This document shows, piece after piece, positions 1-11,362 of a stretch of 64,000 nt of DNA (positions within the stretch are counted from its first letter, which is position 1; each line of letters starts with the position of its first letter). Made by a program: the position numbers and the translations under genes. The notes beneath the pieces were generated by a model. The model was not told where the DNA came from and ran no database searches. It saw only the letters and a list, made by a program, of their open reading frames with translations. Where the stretch lies: positions 7,667,676 through 7,731,675 of the forward strand of contig OY987240.1 in the NCBI GenBank assembly GCA_963920705.1. Reading direction: 5' to 3'. This stretch comes from Odiellus spinosus (Eukaryota; Arthropoda; Arachnida; Opiliones; Phalangiidae).

Positions 1-378
1 CCTTTCTGTCCAATCTTATCTGGCTGATAGATTCATCCCTGACTGATGAAATATTTGATGAGCGATCACTGATTTTCTGTATTCTATGATCTGAAAATAT
101 TTGTAAACATGTAAAAGTGATATTTTTATTGTTCAATAAACTTAAGCCCCTGGGGCCTGGTAGAATACTGTAATTTGATTATTTTCTTACGAATCATTGA
201 TAGCGTTCATTAAGCTTCCGCTGCTTGAAAAGCGTTATCACCGTAACTAAAATCCTTATATTAGAAAGTTAATTGATTTAAATGAGACAAATACTGCCAC
301 TTTTAAACAGAACAAGGTTTTCATTGCGAGATTTACAAAATCCAACTGTTTCAGACGACAACATAAAAATGATTTCCT
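1..378. other. No gene seen before the first hAT element
   Basis: AT-rich sequence with no open frame resembling a protein. An AATAAA-like word occurs near 136, but no coding region leads to it. The last bases before 379 are the left flank of the hAT insertion. Confidence 0.6.
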
Positions 379-386
379 CTCTAGAT

Positions 387-3165
387 CAGTGTTGCCAATG
401 TTTGAGGCTCGAAAATCCCACAGATACGATTTAAAAACCGCCCAAAGGCTAACCCTCCACCCCCTTAAAAAACTAAACGGAAAACATGCACTTTTTTTTG
501 GAGTCAATTTTTTTTTGCATTTTATAAAAAAATTATTTACAAGAAAGTCTATTTTTTAATACATATTTGTATTGTGCAATTCAAAATGCCTAGGTTCTGG
601 TTTAAAGGTGGTGCAGTTAATATCGTTAGCTTCAAAACTCGACCTTAAAATGCAATATGCATTTAATGTTTCATCACCCATTTTGTTTCGCTTTTTACTT
701 TTTACGTCTGTAACCTTGGAAAAGATCCTTTCTGCCTCAGCATTTGAAAAAGGCATTGAAATGACGATTTTTACCAGGTTACAGACATTTTCAAATTTTA
801 AATTATCACAAAAGTCTTTAGCAAAAGAAATTTTGTGTCAAAAAATATCAATATCCAAATCATATAATTCCTTTTTTTCACTTTCACTAAAAGCAAATGG
901 CAAATTCCGCCACTCAATAGCTAGTTCATTTGCGTCAAAGCCACCTATACGGTTGGAAAGTTCACTTAGGTCGCTAATTTCTCTGCCCTTAGCCTCCAAG
1001 GCAATTTTAGGGTCAACAAATTTAAAAGCTTTAATAAGTGGGTCATTCAGGGGAAGCCTGCTTTGCATTTCTACAAAAGCGGTTATGTAAAATTCCAAAC
1101 ACTTCAAGCGAATATCAATTTGCTCATTTTTGGTTTCTGGTGGCAATGATTTCAAAATTTCTCACAATCAGGACCTAAATATATTTTCTCTACTGGGAGC
1201 TGATTTCTAGGTTGGTTTGGAATAATGTTTTTCAAATCTCCATTTAATATCTCTGGTTTTAAAAAGTTTTGCCCTATTTCTTTTACTAGTTGTTCAGAAT
1301 GATCTGATAGCCGGTGAATGAGGATTTTTCGGGATTGAAACAAGGCATTGAATGAGTTGAAATAGTTTAAACTATATTTAAGGAAATAAAAATATGCCAT
1401 CAAATACTTATTTTTCAAATTTTGCAAGATATTCTCAGCGATTTTTAATTTATCTTCAAAACATGCCAATGTAAAATAATTTTCAAGAGGGGTCCAATTT
1501 TCTAAAATGCGTACAACGCAAGGATGCATGGAAAGCCAGCGTGTACTAGCTAGTTTAAGAATCTTTTTAGATTCTGTATGGAAGTGCTCTTGAAACTCTG
1601 TTAATAAAGCGCATCGCTTTGCGCTTCCTGAGACATATGTTGAAACCCCTCTTATTAGCTCCTCACATGATCTAGGAAGTTTGGCACACGCTTTGCTAGA
1701 TACTAAGGCTGAAGAATGGCAAATGCACTTGAGTAAAATTAGTCCTGGTATTACTTCTTTTAGCCTACTATAGAAAGAATTGTGGACCCCAACCATGACA
1801 CTGGCACCATCTGAAGCAAGAGCAACTATGTTCTTTAAGGGAATATTAAGTTTCTTCAAACAGTCCTCAAATGCATTGAAAAGTTTCTCACTGGAACAAT
1901 CTTTAGCATCTAGCTTAATTAGTTTTAAGAGTTCAGCTTTAGTACGACCATTGTTTAAATCAGTGTACCTCACTAACACGCTAAAAATTTTTTAATCTGC
2001 AATGTCAGTACTCTCATCTAAGAGAATTGAAAACTTCGTTTTCTGTAGAGAAGCAACTGTCTTCTCAGTTACCGTTGGGGCTAGAACATTGTTAAGAATC
2101 GAAGAGCATTTGGTTCTACCTAAAGAAACTTTTTGGGCAATTTTAGAGTCACTGAAGCACTGCTTCATAACGGGAACCAAGTGATCCACCACATGTAATG
2201 GTATATTATGCTCGGCAAAAACTGCAGTTAGTCGAATTTCGGCAGATTTCACTAATTTTTCTTCCTCAAGTGATTTCGGTTTTTTAAAACTCTCGAATAG
2301 GCTTTTGTTATTTGAAACACATTGTGCGTTTTGTATATGTTTCGAAGTTTTAGCATGTCTCTCCAATTCACTATTACCACAGGTAATTTTCATATTGCAT
2401 GCAGTGCACAGTGCTTTTGTTGGTTCATTTTTTATTGCTTGCAACCAACCTTTGCAAATGTCCATCTCTAGCCAGCTATCCTGGAAACGCTTAGCCAATT
2501 TAACCTTTGATTTCTCCATATTTGGCTGAGACCCTTGAAAAGATCTTTTTTTAGGCCTTGGTGGAGTCGAATAGGATCCCTCATCCTCTTGCTCAGTTGA
2601 ATCAGTACTATTTATCTCTTTGGCGGTGTTCGATGCCATGGTTTCAAAAATTCAGTGACTAGTTATCGACGTATTATTGTATAATTACCAATCTAATACA
2701 TGCTCCTAATTTCGAAAAGCAGTAAGATACTAATGGGTAAAAATGACGGGTTATGGCGGAAAATTTCGCGATCACGCTGTTCGGCCCGGGCCGCCCGGTA
2801 AAAATCCGCGGCTCGCGCAGTCGCACTATAACGCGAGCCCACCGAAGTAGGCTATGGTGAGAATGAGGGAGCCACTAAGCTGGAGTTTTCCAGGGAGAGG
2901 TCTCCAAGCATGGAGACATTAGACTTTAAAGTTGTTTCTGACCCTGGAATCGAAAATCCTCTGATAATGATTTTTTAAGTATAAAAGTCGCCGGATACAC
3001 AAATAATTATTGAAAATATTTAGCATAGCCATGAAAATTTTCAAAATTGTGTAAAATCCCACAAAAGTCCTTGAATTTTATTAAAAATCCCATTATCCCA
3101 TTTCCAAAAAAAAAAGCTTAAAAAATCCCATAATATGGGATTTATCCCACGACTTGGCAACACTG
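387..3165 (-). mobile_element. hAT DNA transposon with TIRs and 8-bp TSD
   Basis: The ends are the inverted pair CAGTGTTGCCAA (387-398) and TTGGCAACACTG (3154-3165). Immediately outside lie identical 8-bp copies of CTCTAGAT at 379-386 and 3166-3173. An 8-bp target duplication, CA...TG ends and the encoded hAT transposase place it firmly in the hAT superfamily. Length is 2779 bp. The transposase gene runs on the minus strand; the stretch 2640-3150 is its leader and holds a GC-rich patch around 2755-2850. The gene is broken, so this copy is non-autonomous. Confidence 0.93.
556..2639 (-). pseudogene. hAT transposase, broken by two stops and a frameshift
   Basis: Read from 2639 leftwards, the protein has a basic N-terminus and then a BED-like zinc finger (C78-x2-C81, H95-x5-H101). 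The first segment of the RNase H-like core ends in LLDESTDIAD. It continues with VALASDGASV, the C-x2-H pair of CICHSSALV, STRWLSMHP, and a C-terminal hAT dimerisation region with PFSNAEAERIFSK. These are the expected landmarks, in order, of a hAT transposase, which cuts and pastes DNA in the nucleus. Lesions: an in-frame TAA at 1992-1994 just after the DESTD motif, a frameshift at about 1152-1155, and an in-frame stop at 838-840. The start ATG is at 2637-2639 and the terminal stop lies at 556-558. It sits wholly within the TIR-bounded element. Identification is confident; activity is not expected. Confidence 0.9.
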
Positions 3166-3353
3166 CTCTAGATTGCTGCGTACCTTGAGGGGGTACCAAA
3201 CCTTTTTTCTCTTCAGGCGGGTAATGGAAACTTTATTCTCCAACAATAAACGAACCTAATATCCTAATATAAATAAAAATTATCAAAATTAGTCTTCCTC
3301 GTCTTGCAAAGTCAAAATAGTAACTTATTTAGTTCGATTTGTATAACTTGTAT

Positions 3354-3829
3354 CACAAGTAAATCATCCCCAAGTTTACAAGACGACATACTACGGGTTA
3401 CAATGATGAAGGTCCGATTTCCTCAGACAATGATTCCACCCTAAGTATTCCAAATTTCTACAGAAGAGCGGTATGGCCCAGTATTGCTGGTAGAGTAAAT
3501 CAAACTTGAACTCGCGACGCCCCGGCGAGGGCCTCTTTCGTTTCGCGAGAGAGAGGGGAAAGCCGAGTTTCTTAGTTACATTTCCTACCCCCCTTAACGA
3601 TTCTACAGACGACGCGAACGAACTTCAACGAAGGCAAAAAATTAGCACTGCCTACTTAGTTCCTATCTTAACCGCTAGAGAGGGCAATTTCGACTTCTGT
3701 TTCTCGGCCGTTTTACAATTTTGAGATTTTTCCTCTCTCCCCGCGCGAAAGCTGTGACGACACAACTCTCAGACCTTCAGTTCATTCGTTATATGCCCGG
3801 TTGTAGACTTTAAGCATGATTTACCTGTG
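3354..3829. mobile_element. Short TIR element with 7-bp TSD, copy 1
   Basis: The ends are CACAAGTAAATCAT and, inverted, CACAGGTAAATCAT. They are flanked by a 7-bp direct repeat CTTGTAT at 3347-3353 and 3830-3836. A second copy at 53252-53738 matches along its whole length with few differences and has its own 7-bp flank, so the boundaries are well fixed. It has no transposase. A 7-bp duplication with CA ends is compatible with the P superfamily (Galileo- and 1360-type elements), but the class is inferred only from that. The open frame inside (from 3506) is probably incidental. Confidence 0.85.
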
Positions 3830-3836
3830 CTTGTAT

Positions 3837-4621
3837 CAAAGCATGTATACCTTCTCTTCTCTATAAGAAGGACCAAGGCTTAGCGAGCTCAATAAGTTTT
3901 AATTTTTTAAATGATGTAAATGTTATTTTACCTTATGAAAATTGGCGTATCGTGTAAAGTACAACTTTTTTAACATGTTTTAAGCCGATTTAATTCCCTA
4001 CTCTCAAATCATATTTAATAGAAAACATTTTTTTGGCCGAAGCGGGGAAATTCGGGACAAGGCCAATACGATCATTACGCGCCATTAGTGTTCGGCTCCA
4101 GCCACCAGGATCGCCGCGATCGCGCTGGAGTCACTTTGCTCCATTGAAGTTTCCAATCTATATACGTAGTTATTTTATCTATGGTCGGAACAATGCGGCA
4201 TTGCTGTCACCCATTTAGCAAGCGAACTGTTGGGCCCGAGGTTCTAAAGCTACGAAAATAAGTTCAAAGGGGCAGAGGACAGGGAACGAAATGTATCACT
4301 AATGTACGAAAAGAGATGAGGGTTCGGGATTTTAATGGATACTGAAGCTTATATCAAACATGTTACACGAATTCCTTTAAATATTTCCTTTACGTAGATT
4401 GGAAAGTCGTTCGTTATTAGAAGCAAGTCCGTTTTAAAAACGCAAGAAAAGACGTAAACATTCATGTTATTTTGCGCATTCCGATTTATTACAACGGGAA
4501 TTTCTAAGACAAGGTACCTCAACTTGCTCCTTTCTATTTACTTTCTAGACCTCAGAAAAAAATGCTCACATAAGCCTATTCGATTTTACTAGAAGTTTTA
4601 GCAGGATTTTTCCCGGGTCTA
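3837..4621. other. No gene recognised
   Basis: No convincing exon. A short frame around 4033-4218 lies over a GC-rich patch with a CTCCAGC/GCTGGAG inverted pair. It has no recognisable motif and I do not call it a gene. Confidence 0.5.
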
Positions 4622-5095
4622 GTAATGTGTGCGGAATGCAATGGGATTTCTTGTACTATTGTTTATAAAGATGCTCCTGAAGAGAAAAATTATGACATTT
4701 TTGATATGTCATTAAAATATAATGATAATCTTGTTTTTTCCTAAATTCACATTTTTTTTCAGTTTTAATAAGCAAAATTTTGCGCGAAATTTCAAAAATT
4801 CAAAATGGCGCTTTACATCCAAATGGCTGTAACTTTAGAACGGTAAATCATAGAAAGTTGATTGATGTACCGTTAGATTCATTGTCAAAGCCTCGTTCTT
4901 TTCTATTTTGGCAGTTTACTTCTGCGGGTTACGGTTTAAGCGTAAAATGTAAAAAACAAACATTTTCAAAATGGCGGCCATTTTTGGGGGTTTTCCACCC
5001 ACCGGAAGTAAAGGAACTTTTTTCGTCTTAATAAGCATTATAAGTACATTACATAGCCGTTGGAATTAGCTTGTTACTAATTGTTCTAGGTCAAA
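4622..5095 (+). repeat. 3' end of a mobile element, also at 34.3-34.8 kb
   Basis: This stretch aligns with 34328-34800 in the same orientation over about 470 bp, with scattered substitutions and small indels. Shared landmarks are GAATGCAATGGG near the start, two AAAATGGCGG-like words and CCGTTGGAATTAGC near the end. At 34 kb the same sequence follows the cysteine-rich C-terminus of a transposon-type protein, so here it is a 5'-truncated relic of that element. No coding remnant is preserved. Confidence 0.75.
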
Positions 5096-5216
5096 CCCTT
5101 ATTTCCCTGGGCTATTATCCGTTTTTGGAAAATATTTAATAATAATAAAATCTTTGGAGTAGTAGACTAACTATAATTATAAACATATTAAATTGCTCTT
5201 TCTCTAACAATTAATT

Positions 5217-5280
5217 TGTGTCCCTTCACGGGTTTGATTCGAGTTAGATAAGGGCGCGAAGCAACCTTTTTTGTATAATT
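5217..5280 (-). repeat. Fragment related to the large palindrome at 62.7-63.6 kb
   Basis: The words GTCCCTTCACGGGTTTGA, GCGAAGCAA and TTTTGTATAATT occur in the same order as in the right arm of the 62673-63602 palindrome (63517-63602). This is a diverged single unit without the inverted partner. Confidence 0.6.
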
Positions 5281-5592
5281 ACATAATTGTTAAGCAAATG
5301 TGTTTTTATTACACAGAGTTTGTGAAATACTCATATTGCTCGATAAATATAGGCCAAAAAAAACATTCAAGCAAAATTATTCCATTTTTTGACGATGGAT
5401 TTCTAGGATTGACCCCAATATTCTCCATTTTGTCCTTTGCAAAATGGCTATAACGGTTTCAAAGTCTCCAGTGTGAACTCGGTTTATATGCACTAAGTAC
5501 CCGGAAGCGCACTTTTAAACACCCCGATACCAAAACCATGGAAAAACTAACCCTCTGGAACAACCTATAGAATAGGCGAACCACTTCAAGAA

Positions 5593-5830
5593 ATGTCTGT
5601 CGATATCGGGTCAAATTACAGCAGGCTAAATTCTAGCATTTATAATTTCAGATTTTCTTGGAAGAGTGGGGCTGGTTTCAGAGTCTCAAGAGACGAAGAG
5701 AGAGGCGACTTGAATTCGCCAAAAAAGATTCGTGAAGTGTTAAAGTGTTTGGCCAAAGAAAGCGCAGTTTTAGACGCTATTAGCCACACGAATAATAACG
5801 TGTGGCCACTCTTCCTTGGTCCTCCCTACC
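5593..5830. repeat. Dispersed repeat shared with 20.78-21.03 kb
   Basis: Shared blocks, in order: AATTACAGCAGGCTAAATTC, a CGAAGAGAGAGG block, AATTCGCCAAAAAAGATT, and GCGCAGTTTTAGA followed by ACACGAAT-ATAACGTGTGG. The spacing differs by small indels. Reading frames are partly conserved (SNYSRLNSS; TN-NVW) but stops break both copies, so coding origin is uncertain. The ACACG...CGTGT pair is a short inverted repeat in both copies. Confidence 0.65.
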
Positions 5831-5883
5831 AATTCCGCGGACTTTCTCCAAAGAGCGGCCTTACCTCTGTCACTATATATCGC

Positions 5884-5925
5884 GATTGTGGCCGCTAGAG
5901 TGTCTCGAGTCAGTCGCCGCTCTCG
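5884..5925. repeat. Short repeat block, also at 35.2 kb and 45.4 kb
   Basis: The block centred on GCCGCTAGAGTGTCTCGA recurs at about 35218 (GGTCGATAGAGTGTCTCGAA) and 45448 (GGCCGCTAGAGTGTCTCGAA). At the latter two the similarity continues downstream through GTTGTTTACTTT and TGGAATAAA. This is a dispersed repeat of unknown class. Confidence 0.55.
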
Positions 5926-6162
5926 TACGTCGCTTTTCAACTTTGAACATAGCGTAACACAGCTATTGAACGTTAAACACTTTTCAGGAATATTGATGAA
6001 CTTTTGGTATGTAATAAAAACTAGAATTACGTTAACTCTGCGGTACATTTATTTAACGAAGCGAATAAAATATAAGGGAATTGGGTCAAGAGTTTAATAT
6101 TTATTTCACGCAAACGCTCTGGTGAAGAATTTTTTCAGTGGTTTCAAAACATATTAAATATT

Positions 6163-6325
6163 AAAACAACGCCTTTAGGCGTTGTTTATTTATACCCAAT
6201 CACGATTTCATCAGAAAATAAACATTATTTTGCCTATATCAGGCAGTTTTTTTGTCTATAATAACTGAAATCGTCTTCTTCTTAGTCCGACCACTGTTTG
6301 TCCCATTGAAAAGAATTAATAGGGC
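6163..6325 (+). repeat. Diverged member of the hairpin-(TTC)n repeat family
   Basis: A perfect hairpin ACAACGCC-TTTA-GGCGTTGT is followed by TATTTATA, a TTTCATCAGAAAA block, TAATAACTGAAAT, a short TTCTTCTT tract, GTCCGACC and a CCCATTGA block. This order matches the copies at 58.0, 59.3 and 63.7 kb. There the hairpin is ACAGGCC-AGCT-GGCCTGT: the stem bases differ but the pairing is kept. Confidence 0.65.
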
Positions 6326-6419
6326 AAAATAGGGGAGGCAAACAAACCGTGAAAAATTAAGACCGTGGCAAATATATTTTCATGATGAATAATCGTCTAC
6401 GCTCAAACAATTAAGCTTG

Positions 6420-6690
6420 GATTGGGAGACTAGATTGGATTATCCCTATATCTATAATATGTAATAAGAAAGCCAATGATAAGCGATAGATGGGTTTGTT
6501 TCGGCGTACGTGCTGCAAAAGAAGGTTGAACAGTTGTAATAAAACGATAAGGATAAAGCGCAGCGAAGAAGGCATTGGGCGACTAGATTGGATTCCCTCT
6601 ATATATACTATATCTTAACCAAGGCAATGATAAGAGATAGATGGGTTTGTGGCTTCGTACGTGCTGCAAAAGAAGGTTGACCAATCGTAA
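6420..6690. repeat. Tandem duplication, ~150-bp period
   Basis: The segment 6420-6540 (from ATTGGGAGACTAGATTGGAT through GATAGATGGGTTTGT and GTGCTGCAAAAGAAGGTTGA) is repeated at 6576-6690 with about 85% identity by eye. No function is apparent. It abuts the GC-rich element pair that follows. Confidence 0.7.
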
Positions 6691-6734
6691 TAACTTGCGC
6701 ACGGGTCATGAGGCGAGAGGTCTTACTAAAGGCA

Positions 6735-7183
6735 TCAGTGTTGATTGTTAAGGGGGTGCACCGTAAACAAGTACAGAACACCCCCGCCAATCCATGCGAC
6801 GCATCATTTGTCCGCAAAAGTGCCGCACGCGAAATCACGCCCGGAACGGGAGATAAGGCCAAAGAGCGGGAACCGAAGAACCCCAGACCAGTGCACCCGC
6901 ACACACGTGGTGGGGATAAGGCAGCAGAAGGAAAGGTATATGGCTTGGCGACCAGAACCCACACAGCAGTGCCATACGTCCCAATAATGTATCCGTGACC
7001 CAACAAGATCGGCTCAATGGCAGAGGGAGCTGCCTGAGGCCAAGAAGGCCCCCGCGAGCCGGCCGGGATTGGGCGAGACGGGCGTGTTCCAATTCGCGGA
7101 ACTAGGACGGATCCTAGAACTCGAGCCCCCTCACCACGACAAGGATGGAACACTACCCCCACCCTGCGCATGGACAGGTGGGG
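6735..7183. mobile_element. GC-rich element, first of a head-to-tail pair
   Basis: Starts TCAGTGTTGATTGTTAAGGG and ends near CCCTGCGCATGGACAGGTGG. It is flanked by GTCTTACTAAAGGCA at 6720-6734 and 7184-7198. It is markedly GC-rich against the AT-rich background and homologous to 7199-7789 and 11363-11832. A 15-bp target duplication suggests insertion of the retroposon type, but no reverse transcriptase, poly-A tail or clear tRNA promoter is visible, so the class is open. A long minus-strand open frame is shared by the copies, but it has no recognisable motif and may merely reflect few stops in GC-rich DNA. Confidence 0.7.
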
Positions 7184-7198
7184 GTCTTACTAAAGGCA

Positions 7199-7789
7199 TC
7201 AGATTTGTTTGTTGAGGGGGTGCACCGTGCCGGGTAACACACAACACCCCCGCCAATGCGTGCGGCTTCATCATTTGTCCGCTAGTGCCGCACGCGAAAC
7301 CACGCCCGGAACGGAAGCAAGGCTATGTAGAGCCAGTGCACCCGCACACACGTGCAGAGAGGCTAAGGCAGCAGAAGGAAGAGGAACGGCTTGGCGACCA
7401 CAACTCCTCACAGCAGTGCCATACGGTCCCCGTAATGTAACCGTGATCCACAAAGACCGACTCAATGGCGTAGGATGACGCCGAGGCTGGAACCCCCGCT
7501 TAGCACGAGAGTACCCCCCAATAACGTGCTGGCGCAGCCCCGGCTTAGCCCCTACTAGGAAACCGGTACCCAGGGCCGTCGGCCCGACCCCGGGCAGGGC
7601 GCAGTCCGTTCGGGACGAACCCACCGGGAACCAAGTACACGCCTAGGACCTCACGAGTCGGCCGGGTTGGGATGAGACGGCCGTGTTCCAATTCGCGGAA
7701 CTAGGACGTATCCTGTATCTCGGGCCCCCTCACCACGACAAGGATGGAACACTACCCCACCCTGCGCACGCCACAGGTGGGGGGAGGGG
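7199..7789. mobile_element. GC-rich element, second of a head-to-tail pair
   Basis: Same start (TTGTTGAGGGGGTGCACC) and same end (CCCTGCGCACGCCACAGGTG) as its neighbour, with about 130 bp of extra GC-rich sequence in the 7470-7650 part. It lies between the second (7184-7198) and third (7790-7804) copies of GTCTTACTAAAGGCA. The arrangement target-element-target-element-target means the same site was used twice. Confidence 0.7.
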
Positions 7790-7804
7790 GTCTTACTAAA
7801 GGCA

Positions 7805-8729
7805 GGAGGGGAAGGGCTTATATGCTTTTCAGGTCCAATTGCTTCCTGCCTTTGGCAAGAACCTTTCACAGGGGTACCTGGAGGACTCGCCAATAGTTTT
7901 AAAGAGGCATATATAATATTTATCATAGCAAAAAATCTATTTATAGCTCCAATGGGCGGGAATCAAATCTGGGCATAAAATTCCGCTCTTTGGCATTCCC
8001 TTGCCGAATCCCAAATAAGTCCAGGTACTTTTTGGAATAATGAATAGAAAATAACAGTCATTTTACCATTACATAGATCAGCTGAAATTATTGTACGATT
8101 AAATCAAGAAAAATCTGATGTTTAAAAAATTTATTAATAAAATAATAAGCATGATAGCCGACGTACCCAACTCATTTACTATTGAATCTAATGCTTGTCA
8201 GTTTTCAATGGTATAAAAGAACGCAGAATTTTGAGACCCCTATTCCCCAACATTGCTTAATATGTCGATCTATCACAGAAAATGAAATGGAATGAAAGTG
8301 TCACATAGTTATATTACTTATGTTAAGACTAAAACAAATAACTAAAATTTAATCATGATTGCCTGAAAAAACGGACCGTACAGAAAAGTCCATTATTTCA
8401 ACTATTTGCCGGGAAGAAATAAGCCGCTTGGCTAGGCATCGACCGCAGTTGCTGTTATAAGGCATAAACAGTTTCGTAAACGAAGGTCTCAATCTTTACT
8501 AAGGCGGTTCTATAATTCGTTGTCACTGCAGACTTTGGGTCTTGGAAACGAAGTTAGATTATCTTTAAATTAATAATCAAAGTGTACATCAGACGTTCGT
8601 AGAGTCAGAAAAGCTGAACATTATCACGGAAACCGGAGGTCAAATAAGTTTTCATGATCTATTTAAAATATTATTTTAATGAAACGAAAGGGTCGTACAG
8701 TCTACGTAATAGGTGTGGATAAAATTTCG
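7805..8729. other. No gene recognised
   Basis: AT-rich intergenic sequence without a convincing exon, tRNA or inverted repeat. A short GC-rich lead-in directly follows the third target copy. Confidence 0.5.
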
Positions 8730-8732
8730 GTC

Positions 8733-9010
8733 AAAACAATTTTGGTTTATTTGAATCAATCCCAAATGATCGACAAGGGTTCCATTTGATTCAATCCGAA
8801 ATGTTCGACAATGGGTTCATTTGATGTAATCCCAAATGGTCGAGCAGGGTCCGTTTAAAAATCTATCCAAATGATAGAATATGTAGGTTCCTTTGTTTTA
8901 ATCCCAAATGGTCGCAGGGAGTCCATTTGATGAAACCTAAATTGGTCAAGCACGGTTCGTTTAATAAACCCCAATTGGTCAAGCAGGGTTCATTTGTTCA
9001 AATCCCAGTT
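8733..9010. repeat. Degenerate ~50-bp tandem phrase repeat
   Basis: Five to six copies of a unit built from CATTTGAT, AATCCCAAATGGTC and GA-CAGGG words, strongly drifted. The wording resembles the ATTTGATCGACA phrase of the fold-back at 46.8-47.8 kb. No inverted partner is seen here. Confidence 0.6.
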
Positions 9011-9149
9011 CACCTTAATCTGTGTATGCTGTTAAAAATAATTCCCTTAACAAGTCACCTCCCTCGTTCAATAAACGCCATTTTTTGACAGGGGACGGAT
9101 GTCTCATATAAAACGGGACCTCCAGTGATAATAAGCGTTGTCTAATGCC

Positions 9150-9995
9150 GGTAAGGTTCCAATTGCGCAGTTCCCAGAAGCGCATTTCCTTTTGCGCAGT
9201 TTTCCATTTCCGCAGTTTTCATTCGAGCTTTTTTTTTTTTTTTTTTAATTTGCGCAGTGTTCTTTTCAGGTTAGGTTAGGTTACGTTACTTTAGGTTATG
9301 GTAGGTTAGTCAATCACTCGAACTAGCCTGTCCTTTTTGTTATATTATTGGTTAGGTTAGGTGGGAGTTTGAAATTAGCCCGATTTTTTAATTTCTCAAA
9401 ATAGAAATGTAAATTTAAATCGGCAAATTTATAAAGTTATTTTTCGGTAATTTAAGCGCATTTTTATCTTCTAAATTATTTTAAATTACATTTTAAAATA
9501 TGTTTTGGGTGTAGTGCTCATTTACTAACCACTAAATTTTTATTAGTCTCGCAAGATCATCCGTTAGCAAATATAAAATCTTTGTGTTCACTGGATTTTA
9601 ATTTTTTAAAATTCCATCGTTGATACTTAAGCCAAGTTTCGAATCCCATTAGACCGAACCCAAAACCTGCCGAAATGCGGTATGTTCAGTCGAATGGTAT
9701 TAATTGGTAGAATAATACTCGATGGTTAAATGAGAAGCTGGTCGATGGGATTCGATTAATTTAAAAACGACCTTATGCTGCAGGAGGAATTTTACTGTAC
9801 CAATCAATCGAAACCCGCGTGTGCTTCGGTTTATGGGTTTGGTTTCGTTCCAATGGGATTCGGCTCAAAGTAAAACAGCTTGAATGGATAACTGCGCAAA
9901 TGCAAAACTGCGCAAATGGAAAAGGCAACCGCGCAAATGAGAAACTACGCAAATGAAAATGCGCAAGAGGCAAACTGATTAAGCGGACGCAAACC
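9150..9995. mobile_element. Phrase-armed GGT...ACC element, copy A
   Basis: The left end is GGTAAGGTTCCAATTGCGC and then GCGCAG/TTTCC phrases. The right arm (9890-9970) carries the reverse complement (GCGCAAATGGAAAA type). The interior matches copy F (25101-25925) in inverted orientation almost throughout, including TGGTACAGTAAAATT and AGTAAATGAGC blocks and an AGGTTAGG stretch. Right terminus is placed at 9995 by alignment with copy F. No clear target duplication is visible. It encodes no protein. Confidence 0.7.
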
Positions 9996-11180
9996 CAATT
10001 GCTACGGGGGCTCCCGTGGGCGTGACAGTAAGCACTGCCTCTTGGGGACCTTTATTCGTCCATAGAAAATAAATGTATAAGGAATAGAAGCTTTCGCCTT
10101 GCCTGTACAATGAACGTGGGTAGAGATGGGCCGAGTCCAAGGGGGGATTTTTCCCAGTAACGGTTTTTCTCTCTGTTGGATATCAGCCAAAGCCTCTACG
10201 CTTACTCGGCAATGACGTAGTTGGTTGCCAAATCTCAGGGGCACCTCACGTTCGCACATAATTCTTGCCGTCTTACTTAGCTCCAAACTATGTAAGATTT
10301 GTTGATTTATTACCTGAATTTGAATTATAAATTAGCAAGCATCATCCCAACGACCGCCAAAAGTCCATTCCCACCCTACTGCTCGGCGATCGCGACTCGA
10401 GTCGCGTCTCTATGTCTCTCTCTCCGATGGGCGATGTTGTTGTACGCCTAATCTCGCGACACTATTGTTTAATAGTCACCGACATCCACTGACGTCACGA
10501 AAAGGGAAATACAGGATGTAGGCCCCCTTTCTTTGGGCGCCGATTTCTCTCGTCCCAGAACCGGCTCCATAAGCCAACCTTATATACGCAGTTTTTTACG
10601 AACCTTGGGCCGAGTCATAAAGCTCGGTAATTCCGCTTCTGCCTGTCTCTTATCGGTTCTTTAAAATATAGTCTGCTCGATGGATACAAATGAAAAATGG
10701 TTGAATTAATGTTTAGTTTTTAAATCGGGTTTAACAAAAGTAATTTGTATAATCATTTATAAATTTTCTTATTTTAAAAAGGATTTAAACTATATAAAAA
10801 ATATTTTTACCTATTTAGAGCTGCCTCCAAGATATTTTAATGAAACATTTTAAAACTTAAAGATAAATCTTTAAAATGATACTTAGTCGATACCCAAGGC
10901 TTTCAACAAAAATTCCAGGGTCGCCGACACTGAATAAATAATTTGTAGTCTTTGGTGGAAGGTAAATATTACGCACCCTTTCGGATATAGTGCTGATTTT
11001 CGGAAGTAGAATAAAACAGTTTCCGGGCCAGTTCAAAGCTAGGACCAGTTTTAAGTAAGATTGTATTCTTTTTACATTTATTTTCTATGATTCGACTTAG
11101 ACACCTCTCTAAAATAAATTAATTAATTAATAAGTACAATTTAATATGTGAGCAAATATAACCACTAACCTATTTATACG
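9996..11180. other. No gene recognised
   Basis: Contains a moderately GC-rich stretch (10360-10660) without a supported exon. Plus and minus frames here show no known motif. The last bases form the left flank of the second hAT element. Confidence 0.5.
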
Positions 11181-11362
11181 CAGGGAGCCCAGTGGTCCTA
11201 TAATTCCTCTAAAATCCTGTCCTGTATTCTCTTGTATTTCCTTAAAATTTCATATAAAATCCTATAATTCTGGGGTCTTCTATTTTTTCATAGTACTTTT
11301 ATATTTATCGGTCCAATTCACTGGCCAAAAATATCACACGTCGAATTTGTGATTATGTACAT

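Noticed and set aside
4033..4218. 61-codon frame over a GC-rich patch
   Set aside because: No motif, no repeat-family support, no flanking gene signals.
6608..7171. 187-codon minus-strand frame in the GC-rich element
   Set aside because: It is shared among copies but low in stops because of base composition. No domain is seen, and it runs across element boundaries.
9262..9375. AGGTTAGG runs as a true telomere or telomere end
   Set aside because: They are short, interrupted, and lie inside a dispersed element.
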